NCBI GenBank assembly: GCA_946537585.1
Contig: CAMNFX010000033.1
Location: 1-10,095, forward strand
Length of the DNA stretch: 10,095 nt
Direction: 5' to 3'
Source: an uncultured Lachnospiraceae bacterium
GTDB lineage: Bacteria; Bacillota; Clostridia; Lachnospirales; Lachnospiraceae
Part shown: piece by piece, positions 1-6,440 of the stretch
Numbering within the stretch: position 1 is the first letter of the stretch
Layout of the letters: every line of letters begins with the position of its first letter
Notes under the pieces: generated by a model
Told to the model about the DNA's origin: nothing
Database searches by the model: none
Seen by the model: the letters and a program-made list of their open reading frames with translations, nothing else
Made by a program: the position numbers and the translations under genes

Positions 1-248
1 CGCGTAGAAAGCGCGTAGCTCATAGAAAACTGCCCATTTGTCGGGCAACTCATATCATATGTCGCAGGAGTATGATTCGGTTTTTTTGGGATAATTTGCC
101 GAAAACGGATCATTAAAGCAAAACTGACCAAAAGGCAAAAGAACGCGTCCAAAGCCTTTTTAAAAAGAGGACAGACGGCTGATGGAGTATTGTACTGAAA
201 TAAATCCCTGCAGACAAATGATTCAGAAAAGCCATACAGGAAAACCGC
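1..248. other. Gene-free upstream region with small inverted repeats
   Basis: I see no convincing gene here. The stretch contains a repeated CGCGTAG (1-7 and 12-18) and a short hairpin, TGCCC (31-35) with GGGCA (43-47) around a 7-base loop. CTCATA occurs on each side of that hairpin (19-24 and 50-55). A second possible stem pairs TTCGG (76-80) with CCGAA (99-103). A third pairs AAAAGGC (130-136) with GCCTTTT (154-160), followed at once by TTTTTAAAAAG. That third one could be the weak terminator of a gene lying left of the window. Function is otherwise unknown. Confidence 0.5.
130..166 (+). terminator. Possible weak intrinsic terminator of an upstream gene
   Basis: AAAAGGC (130-136) and GCCTTTT (154-160) form a perfect 7-bp stem with a 17-base loop, and the 3' arm runs into a T tract ending at 161. 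The stem is A/T-rich and the loop long, so any termination would be weak. It lies upstream of the rpsB promoter, where a terminator for a preceding gene would be expected. No upstream gene is visible to confirm this. Confidence 0.3.
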
Positions 249-277
249 TTGCATGAAAAACCGCTTTATGTTATATT
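249..277 (+). promoter_or_regulatory. Promoter of rpsB-tsf, extended -10 type
   Basis: A -10 box TATATT (272-277) is preceded by TG at 269-270, giving an extended -10 (TGTTATATT). A weak -35, TTGCAT (249-254), lies exactly 17 bases upstream. The start of transcription would fall near 284, leaving a leader of about 128 bases before rpsB. The 10-mer AAAACCGCTT occurs twice, at 241-250 and 257-266, across the -35 and spacer. The assignment rests on motif match and position only. Confidence 0.6.
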
Positions 278-283
278 AATTCG

Positions 284-398
284 GTCTGTGGAGTTATTAT
301 GCCCTTTACAGACAGAAACCAATAAACATGCCGGTTTTCACAGGGCGGGATGGTGCCCGCGAGGGTTTCACCGCCGGGACCGGCAGACGCTTAAAACC
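284..398 (+). promoter_or_regulatory. Structured 5' leader of rpsB, possible autoregulatory site
   Basis: The predicted leader contains several nested or adjacent stems. GTCTGT (284-289) pairs with ACAGAC (308-313). TGCCGGT (329-335) pairs with ACCGGCA (379-385). Inside the latter, GCGGG (345-349) pairs with CCCGC (356-360) around ATGGTG. An alternative pairing of GGCGG (344-348) with CCGCC (371-375) would compete with that inner hairpin. In E. coli, S2 represses its own rpsB-tsf mRNA through the leader, so autoregulation is plausible here. I do not recognise a named RNA family, and no folding was run. Confidence 0.4.
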
Positions 399-411
399 AG
401 GAGGAAAACAA

Positions 412-1194
412 ATGAGCGTTATTTCCATGAAGCAGCTTCTCGAAGCTGGCGTACACTTCGGCCATCAGACAAGAAGATGGAACCCCAAGATGGCTCCGTA
501 CATCTACACCGAGCGCAACGGCATCCACATCATCGATCTTCAGAAGACCGTAGGCAAAGTTGATGAAGCATACAAGGCTATCAACGAGATCGTTGCTGAC
601 GGCGGCACCATCCTTTTTGTCGGCACCAAGAAGCAGGCACAGGACGCAATCGCCACCGAAGCACTTCGCTGCGGCGAGTTCTATGTCAATGAGAGATGGC
701 TTGGCGGTATGCTTACCAACTTCAAGACCATCAAGTCCCGTATCGAGCGCCTGAAGTCCATCCGCCGCATGTCTGAGGACGGCACCTTCGATGTTCTTCC
801 GAAGAAGGAAGTCATCAATATCAAGAAGGAGCAGGAGAAGCTTGAGAAGAACCTTGGCGGTATCGTAGAGATGAAGGAGCTTCCGAGCGCCATCTTCGTC
901 ATCGATCCGAAGAAGGAGAAGATCTGCGTTCAGGAGGCACATGCACTCGGCATTACCCTGATCGGCATGAGCGATACCAACTGTGATCCGGAAGATCTTG
1001 ACTACGTCATCCCGGGCAACGATGATGCGATCCGTGCTGTCAAGCTGATCGTCAGCAAGATGGCTGATGCTGTCATCGAAGCAAAGCAGGGCGATGAGGC
1101 TTATGTTGAGGAAGAGGCAGCTCCGACCGCAGAGGAAGAGATGGCAGCCAAGGCAGCTGAGCCGAGCGATATCGAAGAGATCGCTGCTGAATAA
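412..1194 (+). CDS. rpsB: 30S ribosomal protein S2 (uS2)
   Basis: Encodes ribosomal protein S2, a component of the 30S subunit located between head and body, where it helps recruit S1-like proteins or mRNA. The 260-residue product opens with the family's typical N-terminus ([26 protein letters not shown]; here [20 protein letters not shown]). It carries [10 protein letters not shown] at about residues 95-104 and the second S2 signature, [19 protein letters not shown], at about 158-176. The last 30 residues are an acidic, alanine-rich tail, common in clostridial S2. The start at 412 is chosen because a perfect AGGAGG (399-404) sits 7 bases upstream; an in-frame ATG at 328 would add 28 residues unlike S2. 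The gene ends with tandem stops TAATAA. It is cotranscribed with tsf. Identity is secure. Confidence 0.98.
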   Translation: MSVISMKQLLEAGVHFGHQTRRWNPKMAPYIYTERNGIHIIDLQKTVGKVDEAYKAINEIVADGGTILFVGTKKQAQDAIATEALRCGEFYVNERWLGGMLTNFKTIKSRIERLKSIRRMSEDGTFDVLPKKEVINIKKEQEKLEKNLGGIVEMKELPSAIFVIDPKKEKICVQEAHALGITLIGMSDTNCDPEDLDYVIPGNDDAIRAVKLIVSKMADAVIEAKQGDEAYVEEEAAPTAEEEMAAKAAEPSDIEEIAAE

Positions 1195-1211
1195 TAAGCA
1201 AATTGTTCATC

Positions 1212-1243
1212 GAGCTGCATACCGGACAACCTGCATGCAGCTC
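1212..1243 (+). promoter_or_regulatory. Hairpin between rpsB and tsf
   Basis: GAGCTGCAT (1212-1220) and ATGCAGCTC (1235-1243) form a perfect 9-bp stem with a 14-base loop. No T tract follows, so it is unlikely to be a full terminator. It lies in the 77-base gap between the rpsB stop and the tsf start, 13 bases before the tsf ribosome binding site. It could be an RNA processing or stability element that sets the S2:EF-Ts ratio. Function is inferred from position only. Confidence 0.55.
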
Positions 1244-1271
1244 CAGTTCTCAATACAGGAGGATTATTACA

Positions 1272-2213
1272 ATGGCAAACATTACCGCAGCTATGGTCAA
1301 AGAGCTCAGAGAGATGACCGGTGCCGGCATGATGGACTGCAAGAAGGCGCTTGCAGCCACTGACGGCGATATGGACAAGGCAGTAGATTTCCTTCGTGAG
1401 AAGGGTCTTGCAGGCGCACAGAAGAAGGCCGGCAGAATCGCTGCAGAGGGTATCGTATACATCAAGAAAACGGATTGCAGCAAGAAGGGCGTCATCGTCG
1501 AAGTTAATGCTGAGACCGACTTCGTCGCAAAGAACGAGAAGTTCACTTCCTATGTTGCTGAAGTTGCAGCACAGGCTCTTGACACCAAGGCTGCTGATCT
1601 GGATGCATTCCTTGCGGAGCCGTGGGCACTTGACACCAGCCTTACCGTAAACGAGAAGCTGAGCTCCATGATCTCTGTGATCGGTGAGAACATGCATATC
1701 AGAAGATTCGAGCAGCTGCGCGAGGATGAGGGATTTGTACAGTCCTACATCCACGGCGGCGGAAAGATCGGCGTTATGCTGGATGTTGTTACCGACGTTG
1801 TCAATGACGACATCAAGGCTATGGCTGAGAACGTCTGCATGCAGATCGCAGCCCTGAAGCCGCTTTATACCTCTGATGCCGAGGTCAGCGCTGATTATCT
1901 CGAGAAGGAGAAGGCGATCCTGAAGGCACAGATCATGAACGATCCCAAGGAGTCCAAGAAGCCGGAGAAGGTTATCGAGGGCATGATCCAGGGCCGTATC
2001 AAGAAGGAACTGAAGGAGATCTGCCTGCTTGACCAGACCTATGTAAAGGCAGAAGACGGCAAGCAGAGCGTCAAGGACTATATCGCATCCGTAGCAAAGG
2101 CTAACGGCGCAAACATCTCCATCAAGGGCTTCATCCGCTGGGAGACCGGCGAAGGCCTTGAGAAAAAGCAGGAAAACTTCGCAGAAGAAGTAGCTAAACA
2201 GATGGGCGTTTAA
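1272..2213 (+). CDS. tsf: Translation elongation factor Ts
   Basis: EF-Ts is the cytoplasmic guanine nucleotide exchange factor that regenerates EF-Tu-GTP. The 313-residue product begins with the UBA-like N-terminal domain (MANITAAMVKELREMTGAGM, with DCKKAL following). It carries the hallmark TDFVAKNE at residues 82-89, which inserts into EF-Tu to displace magnesium. HIRRFEQL and YIHGGGKIGVML mark the core dimerisation-type repeats. Length is normal to slightly long. The start at 1272 has AGGAGG at 1257-1262, 9 bases upstream; in-frame codons further upstream lack a ribosome binding site. It follows rpsB, as in most bacteria, but the gene ends in a terminator and is not followed by pyrH and frr as in Bacillus. 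Identity is secure. Confidence 0.98.
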   Translation: MANITAAMVKELREMTGAGMMDCKKALAATDGDMDKAVDFLREKGLAGAQKKAGRIAAEGIVYIKKTDCSKKGVIVEVNAETDFVAKNEKFTSYVAEVAAQALDTKAADLDAFLAEPWALDTSLTVNEKLSSMISVIGENMHIRRFEQLREDEGFVQSYIHGGGKIGVMLDVVTDVVNDDIKAMAENVCMQIAALKPLYTSDAEVSADYLEKEKAILKAQIMNDPKESKKPEKVIEGMIQGRIKKELKEICLLDQTYVKAEDGKQSVKDYIASVAKANGANISIKGFIRWETGEGLEKKQENFAEEVAKQMGV

Positions 2214-2237
2214 ATCAAGCAAGATGATAACAACGAG

Positions 2238-2275
2238 AAATGCAGGAATGAGCTGGCTCATGCCTGCATTTTTTG
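2238..2275 (+). terminator. Strong intrinsic terminator of rpsB-tsf
   Basis: The arms at 2239-2252 and 2257-2270 form a 14-bp stem with one A/G mismatch, closed by the tetraloop CTGG. The 3' arm runs straight into a T tract (TTTTTT, 2269-2274). It begins 25 bases after the tsf stop codon. This is a textbook Rho-independent terminator and separates rpsB-tsf from rex. Confidence 0.92.
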
Positions 2276-2283
2276 TTGGGATC

Positions 2284-2430
2284 ATCCTCTGGATGCGGTC
2301 ACGAGGAAGGAGCGTCGTTAGACGCGGATTCCGAGTGGGCGGATCTTGCTTGATTTATAAAGCGGAATGCGAATGGGCGCAAAGCAAGTAGGCTTCTCTT
2401 AAACGCCCTTAATTCCCGCGTGCTGCGGTC
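2284..2430. other. Structured, repeat-containing intergenic element of unknown function
   Basis: This G+C-rich stretch lies between the tsf terminator and the rex promoter and has no convincing gene. An 18-base sequence occurs twice with few differences: GCGGATTCCGAGTGGGCG (2324-2341) and GCGGAATGCGAATGGGCG (2362-2379). A hairpin at 2305-2332 has GCGTC/GACGC around GTTA, then a symmetric GGA/GGA internal loop, then GGAA/TTCC. CTTGCTT (2345-2351) can pair with AAGCAAG (2382-2388), and GGGCG of either repeat copy with CGCCC (2404-2408). TGCGGTCA occurs at both ends (2294-2301 and 2424-2431). It could be a small RNA, a dispersed intergenic repeat or a gene relic. I recognise no named family. Confidence 0.45.
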
Positions 2431-2466
2431 AAGGACAGCATACTCCCCATTCTTTCATATTCGACC

Positions 2467-2500
2467 GATGCTTGACATAAAAGCATCCTTTACCTATAAT
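2467..2500 (+). promoter_or_regulatory. Consensus promoter of rex with operator-like dyad
   Basis: A perfect -35, TTGACA (2472-2477), and a perfect -10, TATAAT (2495-2500), are separated by the ideal 17 bases. A perfect inverted repeat GATGCTT-N7-AAGCATC (2467-2487) straddles the -35 box, an arrangement typical of a repressor operator. The dyad does not resemble the Rex consensus (TTGTTAA-N-TTAACAA type). A single Rex-like half site, TGTTAA (2500-2505), touches the -10, but no matching second half is present. Confidence 0.85.
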
Positions 2501-2540
2501 GTTAAAATCAAGACAAACAAACTGATCCACGAGGTTTTTT

Positions 2541-3191
2541 ATGGACAGCAAAAACGGAAAAAAGTATATCTCACAGGCAATCATCCGTCGGCTTCCCCGA
2601 TATTATCGTTATCTCGGTGAATTAAAGGCGGAGGGTGTCGAGCGCATCAGCAGCAGTGAGCTTTCCATTCTGATGAACGTGACAGCATCGCAGATCCGTC
2701 AGGATCTCAATAATTTCGGCGGTTTCGGACAGCAGGGATATGGTTATAATGTGGAATACCTGTATGACGAGATCGGCAAGATCCTGGGTATCGACCGGCC
2801 GCATAAGATCGTCACGGTCGGCGCAGGAAACCTGGGCAGCGCCTTGAGCGGATATCAGAATTTCCCGCGTTACGGTTTTAATATCCTCGCGATGTTTGAT
2901 AATGATCCTGCCAAGATCGGAACTGTGATCCACGGCGTTCCTGTACTTCCTGTCAGCGAGCTTCGTGACTATATTCAGAAAAATGAGATTGAGATCGTGA
3001 TACTGGCTATTCCGAAGGAAGAGGCCAGACAGATCATCCAGGAGCTGAACGGGACAGGCATCCGGGGCGTGTGGAATTTTGCCCATACCGATTTTGAAAT
3101 GCCGGGCGGGATCATCGTTGAAAATGTTCATCTTTCTGAAAGTCTCATGCGTTTAAGCTATGAGATCGCAAATTCCGGAGATTTCGGATGA
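2541..3191 (+). CDS. rex: Redox-sensing transcriptional repressor Rex
   Basis: Rex is a homodimeric cytoplasmic repressor that binds DNA when NADH is low and releases it when the NADH/NAD+ ratio rises, controlling fermentation and respiration genes. The 216-residue product has the usual length. The N-terminal winged-helix domain spans about residues 5-75, with ISSSELSILMNVTASQIRQD followed by LNNFGGFGQQGYGYNV, the most conserved part of the family. A Rossmann domain follows, with the dinucleotide motif GAGNLG at 94-99 and an acidic MFDNDPAKIG at 118-127 for the adenosine ribose. A C-terminal domain-swapping helix ends the protein. The start has GAGG at 2531-2534, 6 bases upstream. It is the first gene after a consensus promoter, and acpS begins 35 bases downstream. 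Confidence 0.97.
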   Translation: MDSKNGKKYISQAIIRRLPRYYRYLGELKAEGVERISSSELSILMNVTASQIRQDLNNFGGFGQQGYGYNVEYLYDEIGKILGIDRPHKIVTVGAGNLGSALSGYQNFPRYGFNILAMFDNDPAKIGTVIHGVPVLPVSELRDYIQKNEIEIVILAIPKEEARQIIQELNGTGIRGVWNFAHTDFEMPGGIIVENVHLSESLMRLSYEIANSGDFG

Positions 3192-3193
3192 AT

Positions 3194-3215
3194 AAGAGCA
3201 GATAGCTGCTTTTTT
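3194..3215 (+). terminator. Possible weak terminator or attenuator between rex and acpS
   Basis: AGCAG (3197-3201) and CTGCT (3206-3210) form a 5-bp stem closed by ATAG, with weaker G-U and A-U pairs outside. It runs directly into TTTTTT (3210-3215). It starts a few bases after the rex stop. The short stem suggests only partial termination, so it may lower expression of acpS-alr relative to rex. No clear promoter for acpS is visible in the 35-base gap. Confidence 0.45.
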
Positions 3216-3226
3216 GACGGATATCC

Positions 3227-3604
3227 ATGATCATCGGAGTCGGGACAGATCTGATCGAAATTGAACGTGTAGAAAAAGCCTGCCAACGGGAGAGCTTTCT
3301 TCGGAAGGTATACACGGAAAACGAGCGCCGGGAAGCCGCGGACAATATCCGACGGCTTGCCGGTGATTTTGCTGTAAAAGAAGCCGTCAGCAAGGCTCTC
3401 GGAACCGGCTTTTCCTGCTGCAGTCCCGTTGAGATCGAGGTTCTGAGGGATACGCTTGGAAAGCCATATGTACGCCTGTACGGCGGCGCCGATTCAAAAG
3501 CACGGGAGATCGGCGCAGATGCTTTGTTTGTGTCCATTTCCGATACAAAGGAGTATGTCATAGCATTTGCAGTAGCAGAAAATACTGCGGGAGGAAAAGA
3601 ATGA
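3227..3604 (+). CDS. acpS: Holo-[acyl-carrier-protein] synthase
   Basis: AcpS transfers the 4'-phosphopantetheine arm of coenzyme A to a serine of acyl carrier protein, which activates it for fatty acid synthesis. It acts as a cytoplasmic trimer. The 125-residue product has the normal length. Family motifs are GVGTDLIEIERV at 4-15, with the magnesium-binding Asp8; LAGDFAVKEAVSKALGTGF at 44-62, with Glu52 of the KEA motif; and FVSISDTKEYVIAF at 101-114. The third motif has Asp106 where Bacillus has His. The start lacks a clear ribosome binding site, so translation may be weak. The gene overlaps alr by four bases (ATGA), implying translational coupling. acpS and alr are also near neighbours in Bacillus subtilis, which supports the call. 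Confidence 0.96.
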   Translation: MIIGVGTDLIEIERVEKACQRESFLRKVYTENERREAADNIRRLAGDFAVKEAVSKALGTGFSCCSPVEIEVLRDTLGKPYVRLYGGADSKAREIGADALFVSISDTKEYVIAFAVAENTAGGKE

Positions 3605-4959
3605 AGGAGTCAAAACATTTCAGCAGAACAGGCGCCATCGTCGACCTGAAGGCCATTCATGCAAACATGGAAGCGATGAAGTCAGCTGCGCAGAAGGTGA
3701 ATCCGGATATTAAGATCCTTGCCACCGTGAAAGCGGATGCCTACGGGCATGGGGCATGTGAAGTGGCAAACTGCGTGAAGGACCTTGCTGACATGTATTC
3801 TGTTGCCTGCACGGACGAAGGAATCGAGCTTCGAAATGAAGGGTCTGTTACAAAGCCGATCCTGATCCTCGGGCCGACATTTGCCGAGGATGATGAAGAT
3901 ACGATCCGTTTTGGCCTTACACAGACGGTATTCACATTTGAACGGGCAAAACAGCTTGATGAAAATGCCGCACGTTACAGGGAAGAAAACGGAGATGATC
4001 CCGAAGCTCTTCGTAAAAAGGCAGCCGCTGATCAGGATGCAGCCGGCCAGATCGTCGCTCTTTTAAAGGAAAACGAGCAGAAAAAGAAGGCGGCTTACGC
4101 TATGGAGCAGGCTGCCCGGGACGCTGCCAAAGGGAAAGAGGTAAATGCTTCTGTTAAAGAGGCAGACTATGCCTTCCCTGATCTTAAAGCGCATATCCAT
4201 ATTGCTGTGGACACCGGAATGTCAAGGATCGGCCTTACGCCCGATGAAGCGGGACTTCTGATCCTTAAAAAGATCGCTTCTCTTCAGAACATCGTGATAG
4301 ACGGGATCTTCACTCATTTTGCGACTGCAGACGAGACCGACAAGACAGAGACGATGAAGGCGCTGGAAAAGTTCCGGCATTTCAGATCACTGGTTGAAGA
4401 AAGCGGGATCTGCATACCGCTCTGGCACTGTGCAAACACCGCATCCATCATGGAGGGGATCGGTCTCGAAGGCTTTGACATGTGCCGGGCCGGTATCGGG
4501 CTTTACGGCATGTATCCTTCAGACGAAGTCCGCAGAGATACTGTCTCTTTGAAACCTGCGCTGATGTGGTACGCCTATATTACCCATGTCAAGGAAATTG
4601 AGGCCGGAACCTCCGTGAGCTACGGCTACCGTTTTACGGCCGATCGCAGGATGCGCATCGGTACTGTCTGTATCGGATATGCGGACGGATACCCGCGCGC
4701 TCTTTCACTGAAAGGGACGGAAGTCCTGGTTAACGGGAAAAGATGCCAAATTCTCGGACGGATCTGCATGGATCAGATGATGATCGATCTGAGTAAGTTT
4801 GATGAAGGAGAGGTCAGTCCCGGCGTGCCGGTCATTCTTCTCGGGACAATGGGCACGGACGCTGTCACGGCTGAGGACCTTGCGGAAAAGTGCGGTACGA
4901 TCAATTATGAGATCACCTGCAATATCAGCAGCAGAGTGCCGCGGAAATACCTGAGATAA
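3601..4959 (+). CDS. alr: Alanine racemase with a large internal insertion
   Basis: Alr is a pyridoxal phosphate enzyme that interconverts L- and D-alanine, supplying D-alanine for peptidoglycan. Seen in the sequence are the cofactor lysine motif VKADAYGHG (Lys44, Tyr48), DTGMSRIG with Arg209, HCANTAS around 277-283, GIGLYGMYP, the catalytic tyrosine in VSYGYRF (Tyr341), IGYADGYPR with Arg366, GRICMDQ (Met390-Asp391) and the C-terminal ISSRVPRKY. All active-site residues I can recognise are present. The protein has 452 residues, against about 370-390 for the family. The excess is a charged, Ala/Lys/Glu-rich segment at about 124-190, within the N-terminal barrel domain before DTGMSRIG. The start has GGAGG at 3590-3594, 6 bases upstream. 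It overlaps both acpS and the MATE gene. Confidence 0.95.
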   Translation: MKESKHFSRTGAIVDLKAIHANMEAMKSAAQKVNPDIKILATVKADAYGHGACEVANCVKDLADMYSVACTDEGIELRNEGSVTKPILILGPTFAEDDEDTIRFGLTQTVFTFERAKQLDENAARYREENGDDPEALRKKAAADQDAAGQIVALLKENEQKKKAAYAMEQAARDAAKGKEVNASVKEADYAFPDLKAHIHIAVDTGMSRIGLTPDEAGLLILKKIASLQNIVIDGIFTHFATADETDKTETMKALEKFRHFRSLVEESGICIPLWHCANTASIMEGIGLEGFDMCRAGIGLYGMYPSDEVRRDTVSLKPALMWYAYITHVKEIEAGTSVSYGYRFTADRRMRIGTVCIGYADGYPRALSLKGTEVLVNGKRCQILGRICMDQMMIDLSKFDEGEVSPGVPVILLGTMGTDAVTAEDLAEKCGTINYEITCNISSRVPRKYLR

Positions 4960-6440
4960 TGAAACAGCTTGCAAAAGGGCATTCATTCAATATCATTCAT
5001 GTCTTAAGAGATACCTTTGCCGATCGCCGGTTTCTCAATAAAGCGATCATGATCGCATTGCCGGTAGCGCTGCAGAATCTTCTGAATACCGTTACCAATA
5101 TGGTCGACACGATCATGATCGGGAGCCTCGGGGCATCCGCCATTGCCGCGGTGGGACTGGCAAATAAATACTTTTTTGTTTTCGGCCTGCTGGTCTTCGG
5201 GATCTGTTCCGGAAGCGGCGTCCTGGCTGCACAGTTTTTCGGGAACCGTGATCTTAAAAATATCCGAAAGGCCCTGGGACTCACACTGATCTTTGCCAGC
5301 GCAGGAGCGGTCCTGTTTATGATCCCCGGCATTTTTGCGCCCGGTATTGTGATGCGGATCTTCACCACCAGTCCGAAAGCGCAGACCCTCGGAGCGCTGT
5401 ATCTGCGGATCGTCGTATTCAGTTACTGGTTCAATGCGGTCAATGTCTCGCTGACTCTGATGATGCGTACGGTTGGTGAAGCCAGAAAGCCGGTGCTGAC
5501 ATCGATTCTTGCGATCGCGGTCAATATCATCCTGAATTATGCGCTTATTTTCGGCCGTCTGGGCGCTCCCAGGCTTGGCGTGGCAGGCGCCGCAATAGCG
5601 ACACTGGCGGCCAGGATCATTGAGTTTATGGCATTGATCGCCGTGATCTCTTTCGTAAAGGTCCCAAAAGACTTTGAAAGACATGTGCGGCAGGATGCAA
5701 AACAGCCCGTGACATCGGCCGATGGAAGCATATATGTATTCCGCTGCAGACTGTCGGATATGACAGGGTGGAGCAGACAGTTCATGAGCAGCTTTTTCCG
5801 GACCGCCCTTCCCGTCATCCTGAATGAGTTTATGTGGGGACTGGGCACGACTCTTTATTCGGTCGCCTACGGACGAATGGGCGACGATTCCGTCGCTGCC
5901 GTCACGATCGCCACTACCATAGAGGAGATGGTCACGGTCCTGTGGTTCGGCCTTTCAGCCGCGACCTCCGTGATCCTCGGCAATGAACTGGGTGCGGGAC
6001 AGCTTGACGAAGCAGAAGACCATGCAGCTAAATTCTGTGTTGTCTCCGTAGTGCTTTCAGTACTGATGATGGTACTCCTGTGGTTCATGCGGCGGCCGAT
6101 CCTGACCCTGTTTGATGTAGGACCCGAGGTGTCGGATATGACTGTCCGGATCCTCGACATGCTGCTCCTTGTTTTCATACCGAAAATGCTCAACTACATC
6201 ATCATCGTCGGTATCCTGCGCGCGGGCGGCGATACGAGATGGTGCCTGTTTATTGATACCTCCGGCGTCTGGCTGGTGGGCGTGCCGCTGGCTTTTCTGG
6301 GAACGCTTTTGTGGCATCTTCCGATCCATATCGTGTATTTTCTTGTATGCACCGAGGAAATATATAAAATGTTCTTCGGTTTATGGAGAGTCAGCCGTAA
6401 AAAATGGCTCAGAAACATTGCAATCGAAGTTCAGGAATGA
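4959..6440 (+). CDS. MATE family efflux transporter
   Basis: This is a predicted inner-membrane antiporter of the MATE (NorM/DinF-like) family, which exports cationic drugs or metabolites using a sodium or proton gradient. The substrate cannot be told. The 493-residue product has about 12 hydrophobic segments in two halves. Family-typical stretches are NMVDTIMIGSLGA at 47-59 and GVAGAAIATLAARIIEF at 207-223. The second half carries GNELGAGQLDEA at 341-352 and RAGGDTRW at 421-428. The cytoplasmic linker between the halves (about 234-278) is rather long and polar. The start codon overlaps the alr stop by one base (TAATG), and no good ribosome binding site is visible, which suggests translation coupled to alr. 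A cell-wall role is possible from context but is not shown. Confidence 0.93.
   Translation: MKQLAKGHSFNIIHVLRDTFADRRFLNKAIMIALPVALQNLLNTVTNMVDTIMIGSLGASAIAAVGLANKYFFVFGLLVFGICSGSGVLAAQFFGNRDLKNIRKALGLTLIFASAGAVLFMIPGIFAPGIVMRIFTTSPKAQTLGALYLRIVVFSYWFNAVNVSLTLMMRTVGEARKPVLTSILAIAVNIILNYALIFGRLGAPRLGVAGAAIATLAARIIEFMALIAVISFVKVPKDFERHVRQDAKQPVTSADGSIYVFRCRLSDMTGWSRQFMSSFFRTALPVILNEFMWGLGTTLYSVAYGRMGDDSVAAVTIATTIEEMVTVLWFGLSAATSVILGNELGAGQLDEAEDHAAKFCVVSVVLSVLMMVLLWFMRRPILTLFDVGPEVSDMTVRILDMLLLVFIPKMLNYIIIVGILRAGGDTRWCLFIDTSGVWLVGVPLAFLGTLLWHLPIHIVYFLVCTEEIYKMFFGLWRVSRKKWLRNIAIEVQE

Noticed and set aside
1-60. CRISPR-like repeats at the left edge (CGCGTAG and CTCATA pairs)
   Set aside because: The repeats are too short and irregularly spaced, with only two copies each; no array structure.
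72-116. Mini open frame of 14 codons with AGGAG just upstream
   Set aside because: The spacing from AGGAG (66-70) to ATG is only one base, too short for initiation, and the peptide has no recognisable feature.
328-411. N-terminal extension of S2 from the in-frame ATG at 328
   Set aside because: The 28 added residues have no S2 resemblance and fall in the structured leader; the ATG at 412 has a perfect AGGAGG at the right distance.
391-942. Minus-strand open frame opposite rpsB
   Set aside because: It is antisense to a certain gene and its leucine-rich runs come from the complement of GAG/AAG codons; no family resemblance.
1101-2285. Long open frame of 394 codons on the minus strand opposite tsf
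   Set aside because: It lies almost wholly antisense to the certain tsf gene, has Leu/Asp/Cys-rich composition typical of a mirrored frame, and shows no recognisable domain or good ribosome binding site.
2500-2516. Rex operator overlapping the rex -10 box
   Set aside because: Only one half site (TGTTAA, 2500-2505) is present; the expected inverted second half is missing.
3542-3544. Asp106 in place of the Bacillus His in the AcpS motif SISHTKEYA
   Set aside because: The position tolerates variation among AcpS proteins as far as I recall, and the metal-binding Asp8 and Glu52 are intact, so I see no reason to suspect an inactive enzyme.
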